50,532 bases of DNA from Pseudomonas cichorii (GTDB lineage Bacteria > Pseudomonadota > Gammaproteobacteria > Pseudomonadales > Pseudomonadaceae), in the NCBI RefSeq assembly GCF_003700275.1, contig NZ_RBRE01000035.1:1-50532 (forward strand), given 5' to 3'. The translations under genes were made by a program, and so were the position numbers. Positions 9,904 to 19,073 of the stretch are shown here, one piece after another (the first letter of the stretch is position 1; the number at the start of each line of letters is the position of its first letter). The notes under the pieces were generated by a model. That model did not search any database. It had not been told where the DNA came from and saw only the letters and a list, made by a program, of their open reading frames with translations.

Positions 9904-12900
9904 TCAGCTGTGTTGTGGCGGATGCAAACGCCTGGTCACACGCTTGAAGAGCTGCAACAGATCGTCCACGTAGGTGAAAATCACCGGAATCACCAGCAGG
10001 CTGAGTACGGTCGAAGTCAGCAGCCCACCGATCACCACCACTGCCATGGGCTGCCTGAATCCCGGGTCGGCACCCACGCCAATGGCGGTCGGCAGCATTC
10101 CTGCACCCATGGCGATGGTGGTCATGAGGATTGGCCGTGCACGTTTGTGGCAGGCATCGAGCAGCGCGTCGTAGCGGCTCATGCCGAAATCGCGGCGGGC
10201 GAGAATCGCGTAGTCCACCAGCAGGATCGAGTTCTTGGTCACGATGCCCATCAGCATCAACAGCCCGATGACCGAAGACAGGGAAAAACTCAGGTCGCAG
10301 GCCAGCAGTCCGAGCAGCGCGCCGCCCAGAGAAAGCGGTAGCGCGGACAGGATGGTCGCCGGTTGCAGGAAGTCATGGAACAAGAGCACCAGCACGGCAT
10401 AGATGCAGAACACGCCGATGGCCATGGTCAGGCCAAAGCTGCCGAACAGTTCGCTCATCAACTGTACTTCGCCCTGCTCCACCAGCCGGACCCCGGCAGG
10501 CAACTGCGCCAGGCCCGGCAACTGACGAGCCTGATTCATCACTTCGCCCAGGCTGCGGCCATTGAGTTCGACGGACAGCGTGACGTAGCGCTGTCGGTCC
10601 AGGCGATCGATCTGGGCCGGCCCGCTGCCGGTACTCAATTCGCCCAGGGATGCCAGGGCGACCTGACCATCGCGGCCGGTGACCCGCAACTGGCCAATGC
10701 GCTCCAGATCGCCGCGCAGACCGGGTTCCATGCGTACCCTGAGGTTCACCTGGCGCTGTGACAGGTTGATCTTGCCCAGCGCCGAGGAATAATCGCCATA
10801 GGTGGCCAGGCGCAAGGTGTCGGCAATCTGCTGACTGGTGACGCCCAGTTGCGCAGCCCTTGTATAGTCCGGCCTGAACTGGACCTCCGGCGCCTGCAAG
10901 GCAGCGCTGGAGGTGATATTGCCGACGCCACTCAACTGGCGCAGTTGCGGCTCCAGAGCCAGCGCAGTGCGCTCCAGCAGATCACCGTCATCGCTGGCCA
11001 GCACGATATCGAGTTTTTCGCCGTTGCCACTGCCACCGACACTGATCCGCGCCCCCGGCAGCGAACGCAAGGCATCGCGCATATGGGCTTCGAGTTCGGT
11101 CTGGCTGAGTTCGCGATCCTGACGGCGCGCCAGCTCCACGGTCAACGTCGCCTGGTTGACGGCCGCGCCATCGCCCGCTTCGCTGCCAGCGGTTCCGGCC
11201 ATTGCAAAGATGCGTTCGATGCCCGGTTGTGACTTCAGTCGCTCGCTGGCATCGCGGGCCAGACTGGCGGTCTGCTCCAGTGTGGCCCCCGGTGGCAACT
11301 CCAGAGTAATGCTGGAGCGGGCAATGTCCTGGGCCGGCAGAAAGCTGGTGGGCAGGAAACCGATCAGCGCCAGTGAGCCGGCAAAGAACAGCCCGGCCAG
11401 CGCCATGCTGGTCTTGCGCCATTCCAGGCTGCGGTGAATCCACACCAGGTAGCGGCGCATCAGCCAGCCATCTTCCTCGACGTGCGCCACCGGCTTGAGA
11501 AATACCGCAGCCATCATTGGCGTCAGCAAACGCGCCACCAGCAACGAGAACAGCAGCGCCGCCGAAGCAGTGATACCGAACTGCACGAACAGCTTGCCGG
11601 CAACACCACCCATGAATGCGGTGGGCAGGAACACCGCGACCAGGGTCACAGTGGTGGCGATCACCGCCAGACCAATCTCGTCCGCAGCCTCCATCGCGGC
11701 CTCGCGGGGGCTCTTGCCCATGCGCAGGTGACGAGCGATGTTTTCCACTTCGACGATCGCATCGTCCACCAGAATGCCGATGATCAGCGCCAGGGCCAGC
11801 AGGGAAACGGTGTTGAGGGTGAAGCCGGCGAAATACATCAGGCCAAAGGTGGGAATGATCGACAGCGGCAATGCAGTGGCCACGATCAGCATGGCCCGGA
11901 AATCACGCAGGAACCACCACACCACCAATACCGCCAGCAGGATGCCCTCGTACAGCAGGTTCATCGAGTCATGATAGTTTTCGAGCACCGAAGCCGAGCT
12001 GTCGCTGATCTCGGTCAGGCTGATACCGTGCTGCCGGGCCACGAAATCCGTCACCGCGGCACGAATCTCGTTGGCCATGCTGACGTCGGAAAAACCCAGG
12101 GAACGCAGCACCTGAACACCGATCACCGGTTTGCCGTCAAGATAGGCCAGCGAATGGCGCTCGGCATGATGGTCACGGATCGTCGCCAACTGGTGCAGTG
12201 CAAACGAACGACCATTGCCTACCGGCACGTCAATCGAGCCCAGCGCCTGCGGATCATCGATGCCACCCAGGGTCCGCACCGCCATGCGCGCGCCGCCCAG
12301 CTCCGCCATGCCTCCGGAGTTATCGATTTCCATGGCCTTGAGTGGCGTTTCGACGTCGGCAACGCCCAGTCCCAGACCGGCCATCATCATCGGATCGAGA
12401 TCGACCTGGACCTCGCGCTCGACACCGCCAACCCTTAACACCTGCGCCACGCCCCTGACCTCCTGCAGGTGCTTGCTCAATTCATTGTCGACAAACCACG
12501 AAAGCGCTTCTTCATCCATGCCCGGCGCCTCGATGACATATGTCAGCACCGGCGTGTCATGCAGGGTCAAGCGCGAGACGCTGGGGGTATCCAGGCTGGC
12601 GGGCAGTTCCGCCATTGCGCTGTCCACCACATTGCGCACTTCGTTAAGGGCCTCGTTGCCATCCTTCTCGATGGCAAAGCTGACATTGATCTGCACAGCC
12701 CCGGAAGTGATGGTCGTGGTGACATGCTTGAGCAACCGCAGCGATGAAAGCCGGTCCTCCAGCTTGCGGGCCACCTCGGTTTCCAGTTGCTCGGGGGCTG
12801 CACCTTCAAGGGATGCGCTGATAGTTACGGTGGGCAGATCCAGATCAGGAAAATCCTGGATCCCCAAGCGTTGCAAGCCGATGAAACCCAGCAAACCCAG

Positions 12901-12960
12901 CAGAATGAACAGCATGATTGCCGGCACCGGATAGCGGATCGACAGGGAAGACAAGGTCAT
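9904..12960 (-). CDS. pseC: RND efflux transporter, inner-membrane pump (PseC-like)
   Basis: 1018-residue proton-driven RND pump of the HAE1/MdtBC type. The N-terminal transmembrane helix (about 12-30) is followed by a large periplasmic porter domain. A transmembrane block follows, with GILVDDAIVEVEN in TM4 carrying the paired Asp of the proton relay. A second porter half and TM bundle (about 850-1000) complete the two-fold repeat. Length is normal for the family. The start ATG overlaps the stop of pseB (ATGA), so translation is probably coupled. In P. syringae the PseABC pump in the syr-syp island secretes syringomycin and syringopeptin; assignment here rests on gene order and position. Confidence 0.9.
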   Translation of the reverse strand: MTLSSLSIRYPVPAIMLFILLGLLGFIGLQRLGIQDFPDLDLPTVTISASLEGAAPEQLETEVARKLEDRLSSLRLLKHVTTTITSGAVQINVSFAIEKDGNEALNEVRNVVDSAMAELPASLDTPSVSRLTLHDTPVLTYVIEAPGMDEEALSWFVDNELSKHLQEVRGVAQVLRVGGVEREVQVDLDPMMMAGLGLGVADVETPLKAMEIDNSGGMAELGGARMAVRTLGGIDDPQALGSIDVPVGNGRSFALHQLATIRDHHAERHSLAYLDGKPVIGVQVLRSLGFSDVSMANEIRAAVTDFVARQHGISLTEISDSSASVLENYHDSMNLLYEGILLAVLVVWWFLRDFRAMLIVATALPLSIIPTFGLMYFAGFTLNTVSLLALALIIGILVDDAIVEVENIARHLRMGKSPREAAMEAADEIGLAVIATTVTLVAVFLPTAFMGGVAGKLFVQFGITASAALLFSLLVARLLTPMMAAVFLKPVAHVEEDGWLMRRYLVWIHRSLEWRKTSMALAGLFFAGSLALIGFLPTSFLPAQDIARSSITLELPPGATLEQTASLARDASERLKSQPGIERIFAMAGTAGSEAGDGAAVNQATLTVELARRQDRELSQTELEAHMRDALRSLPGARISVGGSGNGEKLDIVLASDDGDLLERTALALEPQLRQLSGVGNITSSAALQAPEVQFRPDYTRAAQLGVTSQQIADTLRLATYGDYSSALGKINLSQRQVNLRVRMEPGLRGDLERIGQLRVTGRDGQVALASLGELSTGSGPAQIDRLDRQRYVTLSVELNGRSLGEVMNQARQLPGLAQLPAGVRLVEQGEVQLMSELFGSFGLTMAIGVFCIYAVLVLLFHDFLQPATILSALPLSLGGALLGLLACDLSFSLSSVIGLLMLMGIVTKNSILLVDYAILARRDFGMSRYDALLDACHKRARPILMTTIAMGAGMLPTAIGVGADPGFRQPMAVVVIGGLLTSTVLSLLVIPVIFTYVDDLLQLFKRVTRRLHPPQHS

Positions 12961-14069
12961 GGCTGGCTGCCTCCCGATGCCACTGGCGTGACTTGCGCGC
13001 CGTCACTGAGGAAGGCGCCACCGGAGCGCACGATGGTTTGCTGCTCGTCTAGCCCGGAAACGATCTCCACAGCCTTGTCCCGGCGCCGTCCGATTTGTAC
13101 CTGGCGCTGGGCAACGTGGTTATCGGCTCCGACGATGAACACCCAGGAGCGCCCGTCACGGAGAAAAACGGCGCTGTCCGGCACCGTCAGCGCCGGCTCG
13201 GCAGGAAGCTCGATACGACCGCTGGCATACATGCCCGAGCGCGCAGCGCTGTCCGCGGCAAGCGCCACGTAGACCAGCGCCCGGCCGGTATTGTTGTCGA
13301 GGATCGGCGACACCAGACGAACCTGGCCTTGCACCGACTGACCGCCAGGCAAGATCAACTGCGCGTGCTGCCCCGGCTGTACGCGAGTCAGTTGCCTGGC
13401 ATCCAGCTCGGCCTGCCACTCGATCCGTCCTTCGCGTACCAGGCGGAACAGTTCGGTGCCGGCATCCACCACACTGCCCAGCAGTGCGGTGCGCGATGAG
13501 ACGATGCCATCGTCGACCGCCACAATCCGCGTCTGGCCAATCCGGATGCGAATGCTCTGCATATCGGCGGTCGCGACCCCAAGTTCGGCCTTTGCCGTGT
13601 CCAGGGCAATCCGGTACTGCTCGCTCTGTTGCGCGGACAACACCCCGGTCACGCCCACCACTTCGGCACGACGCAAATCGGATTGTGCCTGGCGAAGACT
13701 GGCCCGGGCCTGATCGAGCGTCGCCTGCTGTCTGCTCTGCTCGGCCAGCAGACTGTCCTGCGCCAGGGTTGCCAACACCTGCCCCTTGCGTACCCGGTCC
13801 CCGATATCGGCATTGATGCTGGCGATCCGCAGGCTGCCGGTTTCTGCGCTGATCAGCGCTTCCTGCCAGGGCAACAGCCGACCGCTCGCCGACAGTTCAT
13901 CAGGCCATGGCCGCCATTGCGCCCGGGCCACTTCAACACTCAGGCTGCTGAGGTTAGTGGCAGGTTCGAGCGCCGGAGCTTCGCTGCGATTGCGCAACAC
14001 AGCCACCAGCGCCAGCACGACACCCAGCGCCAACAGCAACCAGATCCACTTGCGACGAGCGAGACTCAA
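12957..14069 (-). CDS. pseB: RND efflux periplasmic adaptor (PseB-like)
   Basis: 370-residue membrane fusion protein linking the RND pump to its outer-membrane channel. It has a single N-terminal membrane segment (about 8-25), a lipoyl-type half (about 65-100), a helical hairpin rich in A, Q and R (about 105-180), the second lipoyl half, and beta-barrel and membrane-proximal domains. There is no lipobox, so it is anchored by the N-terminal helix. The gene overlaps pseA upstream and pseC downstream by 4 nt each (ATGA junctions), a tightly coupled three-gene operon. Confidence 0.88.
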   Translation of the reverse strand: MSLARRKWIWLLLALGVVLALVAVLRNRSEAPALEPATNLSSLSVEVARAQWRPWPDELSASGRLLPWQEALISAETGSLRIASINADIGDRVRKGQVLATLAQDSLLAEQSRQQATLDQARASLRQAQSDLRRAEVVGVTGVLSAQQSEQYRIALDTAKAELGVATADMQSIRIRIGQTRIVAVDDGIVSSRTALLGSVVDAGTELFRLVREGRIEWQAELDARQLTRVQPGQHAQLILPGGQSVQGQVRLVSPILDNNTGRALVYVALAADSAARSGMYASGRIELPAEPALTVPDSAVFLRDGRSWVFIVGADNHVAQRQVQIGRRRDKAVEIVSGLDEQQTIVRSGGAFLSDGAQVTPVASGGSQP

Positions 14070-15499
14070 GATCGTTCTCCCGTCGCGGCCTGCGCAAGCG
14101 GCTGGCCATCAGGAGTGTCCTGCCAGCCGCCACCCAGGGCCTTGTAGAGAGCGATCCAGTAGCGCACCTGTTCCTGCTGCAAGGTGATCAGTTCGATCTG
14201 TGCATCGAGGGCCGAGCGCCGGGCAACTTCCCGGTCCAGTATGCTCACGCCGCCGGCCTGCCAGGATTTGTCCACGGCCTGAAAGTATTCGCTATAACCC
14301 TGAGTGGCGCGCTCGACATCGGCTTCCCGACGGCGGGCGGCATCGAGCCGGACCAGTGCCTGTTCGACTTCGCTCACGGACGTGCGCAGTGTCTGTCGAT
14401 AAGCCGCAAGGGCCGCATCGTAGGCTGCCTCGGCACTCTTCACCGTGGCGCGGCCAAGGCCGCCATCGAGCAGCGGCAGTGACAGCAAGGGACCGACTGT
14501 CCAGTTACGCAGCAACTGTCCATTACTGGTACCGACGGCGAATGAACCGGAAAGGCTCAGGCTTGGCCAGCGCTGCGCCTCGGCCACGCCGATATCTGCG
14601 CTGGCAGCGGCCAGTTCGCGCTCTCGCGAGGCCAGATCGGGACGCTGGCGAAGCAGATCGGCCGGAATGGAATGCACACCCAGACGGGCCGGCGCTGGAA
14701 GGATTGCAGGCGCCTGCCCCAACAGTGCACGCACCTGGCTCTCGTCAGTGCCGGTCAACCGGGTCAACTGCTTGAGCAGCACATCGCACTCGCTGCGCTG
14801 ATTGATCAGGGTCGACTGGCTGCTGGCCGCCGAAGCCCGGGTCAGGGCCAGGTCGGCGGGAGCGGTAAAGCCGGCCTTGAGTGACAGCCCGGTCAATTCG
14901 GCGGTCTGGCGCTGCGAGTCGAGCTGCTGTTCATAAGTCAGGACCAGCCGCTGGCAGCCGCGAAACTGTACATAATCGTCGGCCACCTCGGCGGCCAGTG
15001 ACACCCGGGCGTCATGCCAGTCATCGACCCGGGCCTGGATACGATTGCTCGCCGCTTCGCGGTTGCGTCGAAACTTGCCGAACAGATCCAGTTCCCAGGC
15101 AGCATCAAGACCGGCCGAGGAGCTGGAGTAAGACTGACTGTCACCGTCCTGGCGTTCGCCGGTACGACTGCGCGACAGATTGCCTTGCAGGTTGGGAGCC
15201 GCATCGGCGTCACTCACCGCCAGTGTCGCCCTCGCCTGCTCGATATTCGCCCAGGCCTGATCGAGCGTCGGGCTGTCGGCTTCGGCCCATTGCAACAGAC
15301 GCTCCAGTTGCGGATCGTTGAATTGCTGCCACCAGCCGGACAGCGACTTGACGCTGGCATCATGCGGCAAGGGTGCCTGCCATTGCGTGGGCAATCTGAC
15401 CTCTGGGGGACGATAGTCGGGTCCCATCACACAGCCACTGGCGATCAGGGCACAAAGTATCGGCAGTGACCATTGCCCTGCCGCTCTGAAGATATCCAT
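14066..15499 (-). CDS. pseA: Outer-membrane efflux lipoprotein (PseA-like, NodT/OprM family)
   Basis: 477-residue outer-membrane factor. The signal peptide ends in a lipobox (LIASGC, Cys23), followed by GPDYRPPEV, typical of NodT/OprM proteins. Two repeated outer-membrane-efflux domains follow (about 60-250 and 270-460). It would form the trimeric exit duct for the PseB-PseC complex. It is the first gene of the operon pseA-pseB-pseC-lysE. AGAGGA lies about 5 nt before the ATG. The divergent aminotransferase gene starts 220 bp away. A motif matching the cluster promoter box is at 15579-15602. Confidence 0.88.
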   Translation of the reverse strand: MDIFRAAGQWSLPILCALIASGCVMGPDYRPPEVRLPTQWQAPLPHDASVKSLSGWWQQFNDPQLERLLQWAEADSPTLDQAWANIEQARATLAVSDADAAPNLQGNLSRSRTGERQDGDSQSYSSSSAGLDAAWELDLFGKFRRNREAASNRIQARVDDWHDARVSLAAEVADDYVQFRGCQRLVLTYEQQLDSQRQTAELTGLSLKAGFTAPADLALTRASAASSQSTLINQRSECDVLLKQLTRLTGTDESQVRALLGQAPAILPAPARLGVHSIPADLLRQRPDLASRERELAAASADIGVAEAQRWPSLSLSGSFAVGTSNGQLLRNWTVGPLLSLPLLDGGLGRATVKSAEAAYDAALAAYRQTLRTSVSEVEQALVRLDAARRREADVERATQGYSEYFQAVDKSWQAGGVSILDREVARRSALDAQIELITLQQEQVRYWIALYKALGGGWQDTPDGQPLAQAATGERS

Positions 15500-15578
15500 G
15501 GCGTCCTCTTGATGCCCGGACGTTGCTCAGGCGCTCGACTACATTTCACGGCGTCATTGAAACGTTTGCCGCCATGAC

Positions 15579-15602
15579 TGTCTGGCGCGGAAAGCGGGGA
15601 CA
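15579..15602 (-). promoter_or_regulatory. syr-syp-like box for the pseABC operon
   Basis: Minus strand reads TGTCCCC-N9-GCCAGACA, one mismatch from the window consensus. It lies 80 bp upstream of pseA. A TTCAAT hexamer is about 17 nt downstream in the direction of transcription. A counterpart facing the aminotransferase gene (TGTCCCT from 15619) is too degenerate to call. Confidence 0.6.
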
Positions 15603-15719
15603 TTGCCCCGTGGGAAATTGTCCCTCCATAACCGCTGCAGCAAAATCGGGATCACATCACCCGAGCCGTGCAAACGCCTCGTACCGATGCCATTTCTCAA
15701 GGCAAACGAGTGACCGACT

Positions 15720-17036
15720 ATGCAAGAGCTGAGCTATCTGAAAAAAGTCGAATCCAACGCACGGACGTATGCGGCCACCTTTCAGCGGCTGTTCGTCAGC
15801 GGCAATGGCTCACGCCTCAAGGACGACCAGGGACAGGAATACCTCGATTGCCTGGCCAATGCCGGCACCCTTGCCCTGGGCCACAACCCTGCGGTAGTCC
15901 GCGAGGCCGTGCTGCAATTTCTGGATACCGATCAACTGCAACAGGGGCTCGATCTGGCTACACCGGCCAAGCATGAATTCGTCCAGGCCCTGTTCTCGAC
16001 CCTTCCCGAAGCGATGCGCAACAACAGCAAGATCCTGTTCTGCGGCCCCAGCGGTTCGGACGCCGTGGAAGCAGCCATCAAGCTGGCGCGCCATTACACC
16101 CAGCGCACCCCGCTGATGGCGTTTCATGGCGGCTATCACGGCATGACCGCCGGTGCCCTGTCGGCAATGGGCAACCTCAAGCCCAAGATCAATGCCGGAG
16201 CCGTCAACCCCGGTACGCATTTCCTGCCCTTTCCTTATGCGTTGCGCTGTCCGTTTGGCACCGACGGCTCACAGACCGATCAACTGTCCATCGAGTACAT
16301 CCGCACGGTCCTCAGCGACCCCGAAGGCGGCGTGCAGAAACCCGCGGCGGTGATCGTCGAAGTCATTCAGGGCGAAGGGGGCTGTATTCCGGCTTCGGCG
16401 AACTGGCTGCGCGAGTTGCGTGAAATCACCCGGGAACAGGAAATACTGCTGATCATCGATGAAGTGCAGACCGGCCTGGGGCGTACCGGCAGCACCTTCG
16501 CCATCGATCACTCGGGCGTGATTCCCGACATCCTGGTGCTGTCCAAGGCGATTGGCGGTGGCTATCCATTGTCGGTAATCGTGTTTGCCGAACATCTGGA
16601 TACCTGGGGCGCCGGCATGCATGCCGGTACGTTCCGCGGCAACCAGATTGCGATGGTGGCCGGCGCAGCGACGATCCGTCATGTGCAGTCGCAGAACCTG
16701 GCAGCCCAGGCAGCAGCACGCGGCGAACTGCTCGCCAGCGGCCTGCAGGACATTGCCCGACGCTACCCGGCACTGGCGCAGGTTCGTGGCCGTGGCCTGA
16801 TGCTCGGTGTCGAGGTTACCCACCCTCGCGAAAAAGGACGCACCGGCGCGGGCCACTCGCAACTGGCCCGCGCCATCAAGCTCAATTGCTTCGAGAATGG
16901 CCTGATCATCGAAACCGGAGGACGCCACGGCGCCGTACTGCGCTTCCTGCCTGCGCTGACCATCAGCGAACAGGAAGTGGGGATGGTTCTGGAGCGTTTC
17001 GAGGATTCAGTTGCCCAGGCCTGCAAGGCGCATTGA
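15720..17036 (+). CDS. dat: Diaminobutyrate--2-oxoglutarate aminotransferase
   Basis: 438-residue class III PLP-dependent aminotransferase, best matched to diaminobutyrate aminotransferases (Dat/EctB type). These convert L-aspartate 4-semialdehyde and glutamate to L-2,4-diaminobutyrate (Dab). Visible motifs: GSDAVEAAIKLAR (about 112-124), FHGGYHG (136-141), DEVQTGLGRTG with the PLP-ring Asp247, and LVLSKAIGGG with the Schiff-base Lys276. Length is normal. The ribosome site is weak; the first ATG of a strong alignment was taken. A Dab-specific A domain (code DLEHNTTVSK) in the mycin NRPS explains why the gene is in the cluster. Exact substrate is inferred from family and context. Confidence 0.85.
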   Translation: MQELSYLKKVESNARTYAATFQRLFVSGNGSRLKDDQGQEYLDCLANAGTLALGHNPAVVREAVLQFLDTDQLQQGLDLATPAKHEFVQALFSTLPEAMRNNSKILFCGPSGSDAVEAAIKLARHYTQRTPLMAFHGGYHGMTAGALSAMGNLKPKINAGAVNPGTHFLPFPYALRCPFGTDGSQTDQLSIEYIRTVLSDPEGGVQKPAAVIVEVIQGEGGCIPASANWLRELREITREQEILLIIDEVQTGLGRTGSTFAIDHSGVIPDILVLSKAIGGGYPLSVIVFAEHLDTWGAGMHAGTFRGNQIAMVAGAATIRHVQSQNLAAQAAARGELLASGLQDIARRYPALAQVRGRGLMLGVEVTHPREKGRTGAGHSQLARAIKLNCFENGLIIETGGRHGAVLRFLPALTISEQEVGMVLERFEDSVAQACKAH

Positions 17037-17046
17037 GTCCGACATT

Positions 17047-17134
17047 TTCGCGGATGAGTCCGCTCCCACACTGTTGAACGGCCCCGTTTCACGGGACGAA
17101 TTGATCGTGTGGGAGGAGCCAGTTCATTCGCGAA
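17047..17134. repeat. REP-like inverted repeat (second copy)
   Basis: Arms TTCGCGGATGAGTCCGCTCC (17047-17066) and the complementary segment ending in CAGTTCATTCGCGAA (to 17134) enclose a CACAC/GTGTG extension. Same family as the copy at 9163-9222. It sits between the convergent dat and syrD genes and may end dat transcripts. Confidence 0.7.
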
Positions 17135-17162
17135 CGAAACACCCTTTCTCTTTCTGCAAACC

Positions 17163-17192
17163 AAAAAAAGCCCGGCCAATCATGGCCGGGCC
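17163..17192 (-). terminator. Rho-independent terminator for syrD
   Basis: On the minus strand, GGCCCGGCC and GGCCGGGC form a strong hairpin followed by a run of seven T. It lies about 14 nt beyond the syrD stop codon. Confidence 0.88.
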
Positions 17193-17205
17193 AGAACCAC
17201 AAGCC

Positions 17206-18900
17206 TCAGGCCTGCTTGTCGCGAATCCCGCAATTGATATCGGACACGATCTGCCCGTCGGCCAGCTTGATGATCCGGTCGGCCAGCTGGAAGTACTGAT
17301 CGTCGTGGGTAATGATCAGAATCGTCTTGCCGCGTCGTTTCAGATCGGGCAACAATTCTTCGTAGAAGAACCGCTTGAACGGTGGATCCTGGTCTGCGGC
17401 CCACTCGTCAAGAACGTAGACCGGACGGTCTTCCAGATAGGCACAGACCAGTGCCAGGCGTTTCTGCTGGCCATAGGAAAGCGCTTTCAGCGTCGAATAG
17501 CCGCTGCCCTCGATCTTGATCTTGTCCGCCAGTCCCAGAGTGGTCAGGTACTTCTGCGCCAGCGCGGTGCTGGCCTCCTTCTCGTCGGGACCGATCAGGC
17601 GGTTGAACAGATGGAAGTCGGAGAACACCGCCGAGAACATGTCCCGGTAATCGCTGCGGTTGCGGTCGCTGACGTCCACGCCGTCGAGCTGCACATGGCC
17701 CTCGCGCGGGATATACAGACCGCACAACACCTTGGCCAGGGTACTTTTTCCGCAACCGTTGCCACCGACGATATAAATCAGTTCGCCCGGATGAACGTCC
17801 AGGTCCACAGGTCCGAGGGCGAAACCGGAGCCGGCATCGGCATTCTGGTAATCCATCTTCACGCCCCGGAGCGAGATCGTATTCCAGGCTTTCTGCGGGA
17901 AGTGCAGCAGCTTGGGCGTCTCGGCCTCCACGACTTGAGGATGCTGGTCATTGATACCGAAGCCAAACTCCGCCAGGCGGGTACTGGCGACCCGGCCCTG
18001 GGCCAGAATCGGCATGGCGGTGACCAGCAGCGAGAGCGGCCCCATGATATAGAGCACGGCCAGGACGCTGGCGGTCAGTACGGCCGGGTCGAGAACCGCT
18101 ACCTTGGGTGCGGCGAACAGCAGACAGCCCAGCAGCACGGACAGCGTCAATTGCCCGACATTGTCACCAGCCGTGAACCAGACGCGCTCGATGAAGTTGA
18201 AACGCGCCACCCGCGTCGAGGACGCATCGATGGCCGAGCGACTGAACCAGCTGCGGCGAATCCGGTTGAGCTTGAGCTCCTTGAGGCCGAATACCAGTGC
18301 ATGGGTGTATTCGTTGAACGAGGTGAACTCGTCGCGTACCCGGCTCGACACCTTGACCCCACTGCTGAAGAAGTACAGATACAGCACCACACCGGCAAAC
18401 ATCAGGCTCAGGGTAACCGCCAGCACCACCCAGGACAGGTATGCCAGATAGGCAATACCGAACAGGAACACCGTCGACTCGACCAGCACCGTCGGCATCA
18501 CCACCAGCGTGGTATTGAGCTGGGGGATGTCATTGGTAAGCATGGTCAACACGTTGGCCGGTCCGCGCTTGTCCACTTCTTCGAGAGGCGTGCCAAGGAT
18601 CTTGCGGCACAGGGCAATACGCAGCCGGGTCATGATGCGCATGCTGGCATAGGCCGGAAAGAACGCTGCGGCATTGCGGAAGATGAACGCGACCGCACTC
18701 AGGCCGATAAACCAGTACAGCGTATGGGTACGCGAACCCTCCATATGGATCGCCTGGTTGATCACGTTGACCACGGCAATCGAAGCGACCCCGCTGATGA
18801 CACCGGTAATCAGGGTAAAGAAGGTCAGCCAGGGATGGCTGCGCCATAACAGGCGCATGATCGAGCCCGGACTGGGCTTTTTCTCTTGCTCGTTGCTCAT
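17206..18900 (-). CDS. syrD: Cyclic lipopeptide ABC exporter (SyrD-like)
   Basis: 564-residue half-transporter of the cyclic-peptide export family (SyrD, PvdE). Six transmembrane helices occupy about residues 20-310. The C-terminal ATPase (about 340-560) has Walker A GGNGCGKST, the signature LSYGQQKR, Walker B VYVLDEWAADQDP and the H-loop THDD. SyrD length is similar. It is thought to move the lipopeptide from the cytoplasm to the periplasm, complementing the PseABC pump. AAGGA lies upstream of the ATG. The gene follows syrP in the same direction with 173 nt between, and that gap contains a promoter box (19034-19053), so it is probably its own transcription unit. Confidence 0.92.
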   Translation of the reverse strand: MSNEQEKKPSPGSIMRLLWRSHPWLTFFTLITGVISGVASIAVVNVINQAIHMEGSRTHTLYWFIGLSAVAFIFRNAAAFFPAYASMRIMTRLRIALCRKILGTPLEEVDKRGPANVLTMLTNDIPQLNTTLVVMPTVLVESTVFLFGIAYLAYLSWVVLAVTLSLMFAGVVLYLYFFSSGVKVSSRVRDEFTSFNEYTHALVFGLKELKLNRIRRSWFSRSAIDASSTRVARFNFIERVWFTAGDNVGQLTLSVLLGCLLFAAPKVAVLDPAVLTASVLAVLYIMGPLSLLVTAMPILAQGRVASTRLAEFGFGINDQHPQVVEAETPKLLHFPQKAWNTISLRGVKMDYQNADAGSGFALGPVDLDVHPGELIYIVGGNGCGKSTLAKVLCGLYIPREGHVQLDGVDVSDRNRSDYRDMFSAVFSDFHLFNRLIGPDEKEASTALAQKYLTTLGLADKIKIEGSGYSTLKALSYGQQKRLALVCAYLEDRPVYVLDEWAADQDPPFKRFFYEELLPDLKRRGKTILIITHDDQYFQLADRIIKLADGQIVSDINCGIRDKQA

Positions 18901-19033
18901 TGCTCAATATCCTTGCATGGACGGGCCAAGATGGCAGTACCGATCACGAATCGCTGGCATGGAGGCCCTTGAAATCCGCTCGGGTAAAACACTCGAATCA
19001 GGGAAACAGTGTACGGACGGCTTGTCTTGCGGC

Positions 19034-19053
19034 TGTCCCGGACTCCGAGTACA
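19034..19053 (-). promoter_or_regulatory. syr-syp-like box for syrD
   Basis: Minus strand reads TGTACTC-N6-CGGGACA. This is nearly the published 20-bp syr-syp dyad TGtCccg-N6-cggGaCA as I recall it. It continues as GACAGCCG, as in the other copies. A TACACT hexamer, a good -10 match, lies 16 nt after GACAGCCG. It is 134 bp upstream of the syrD start. Confidence 0.6.
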
Positions 19054-19073
19054 AACGCGCAAAACCACGCGCA

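Noticed and set aside
15619..15642. A ninth promoter box facing the aminotransferase gene
   Set aside because: Only the TGTCCCT half matches; the second half (CTGCAGCA) and the spacing to the pseA box (40 bp) do not fit.
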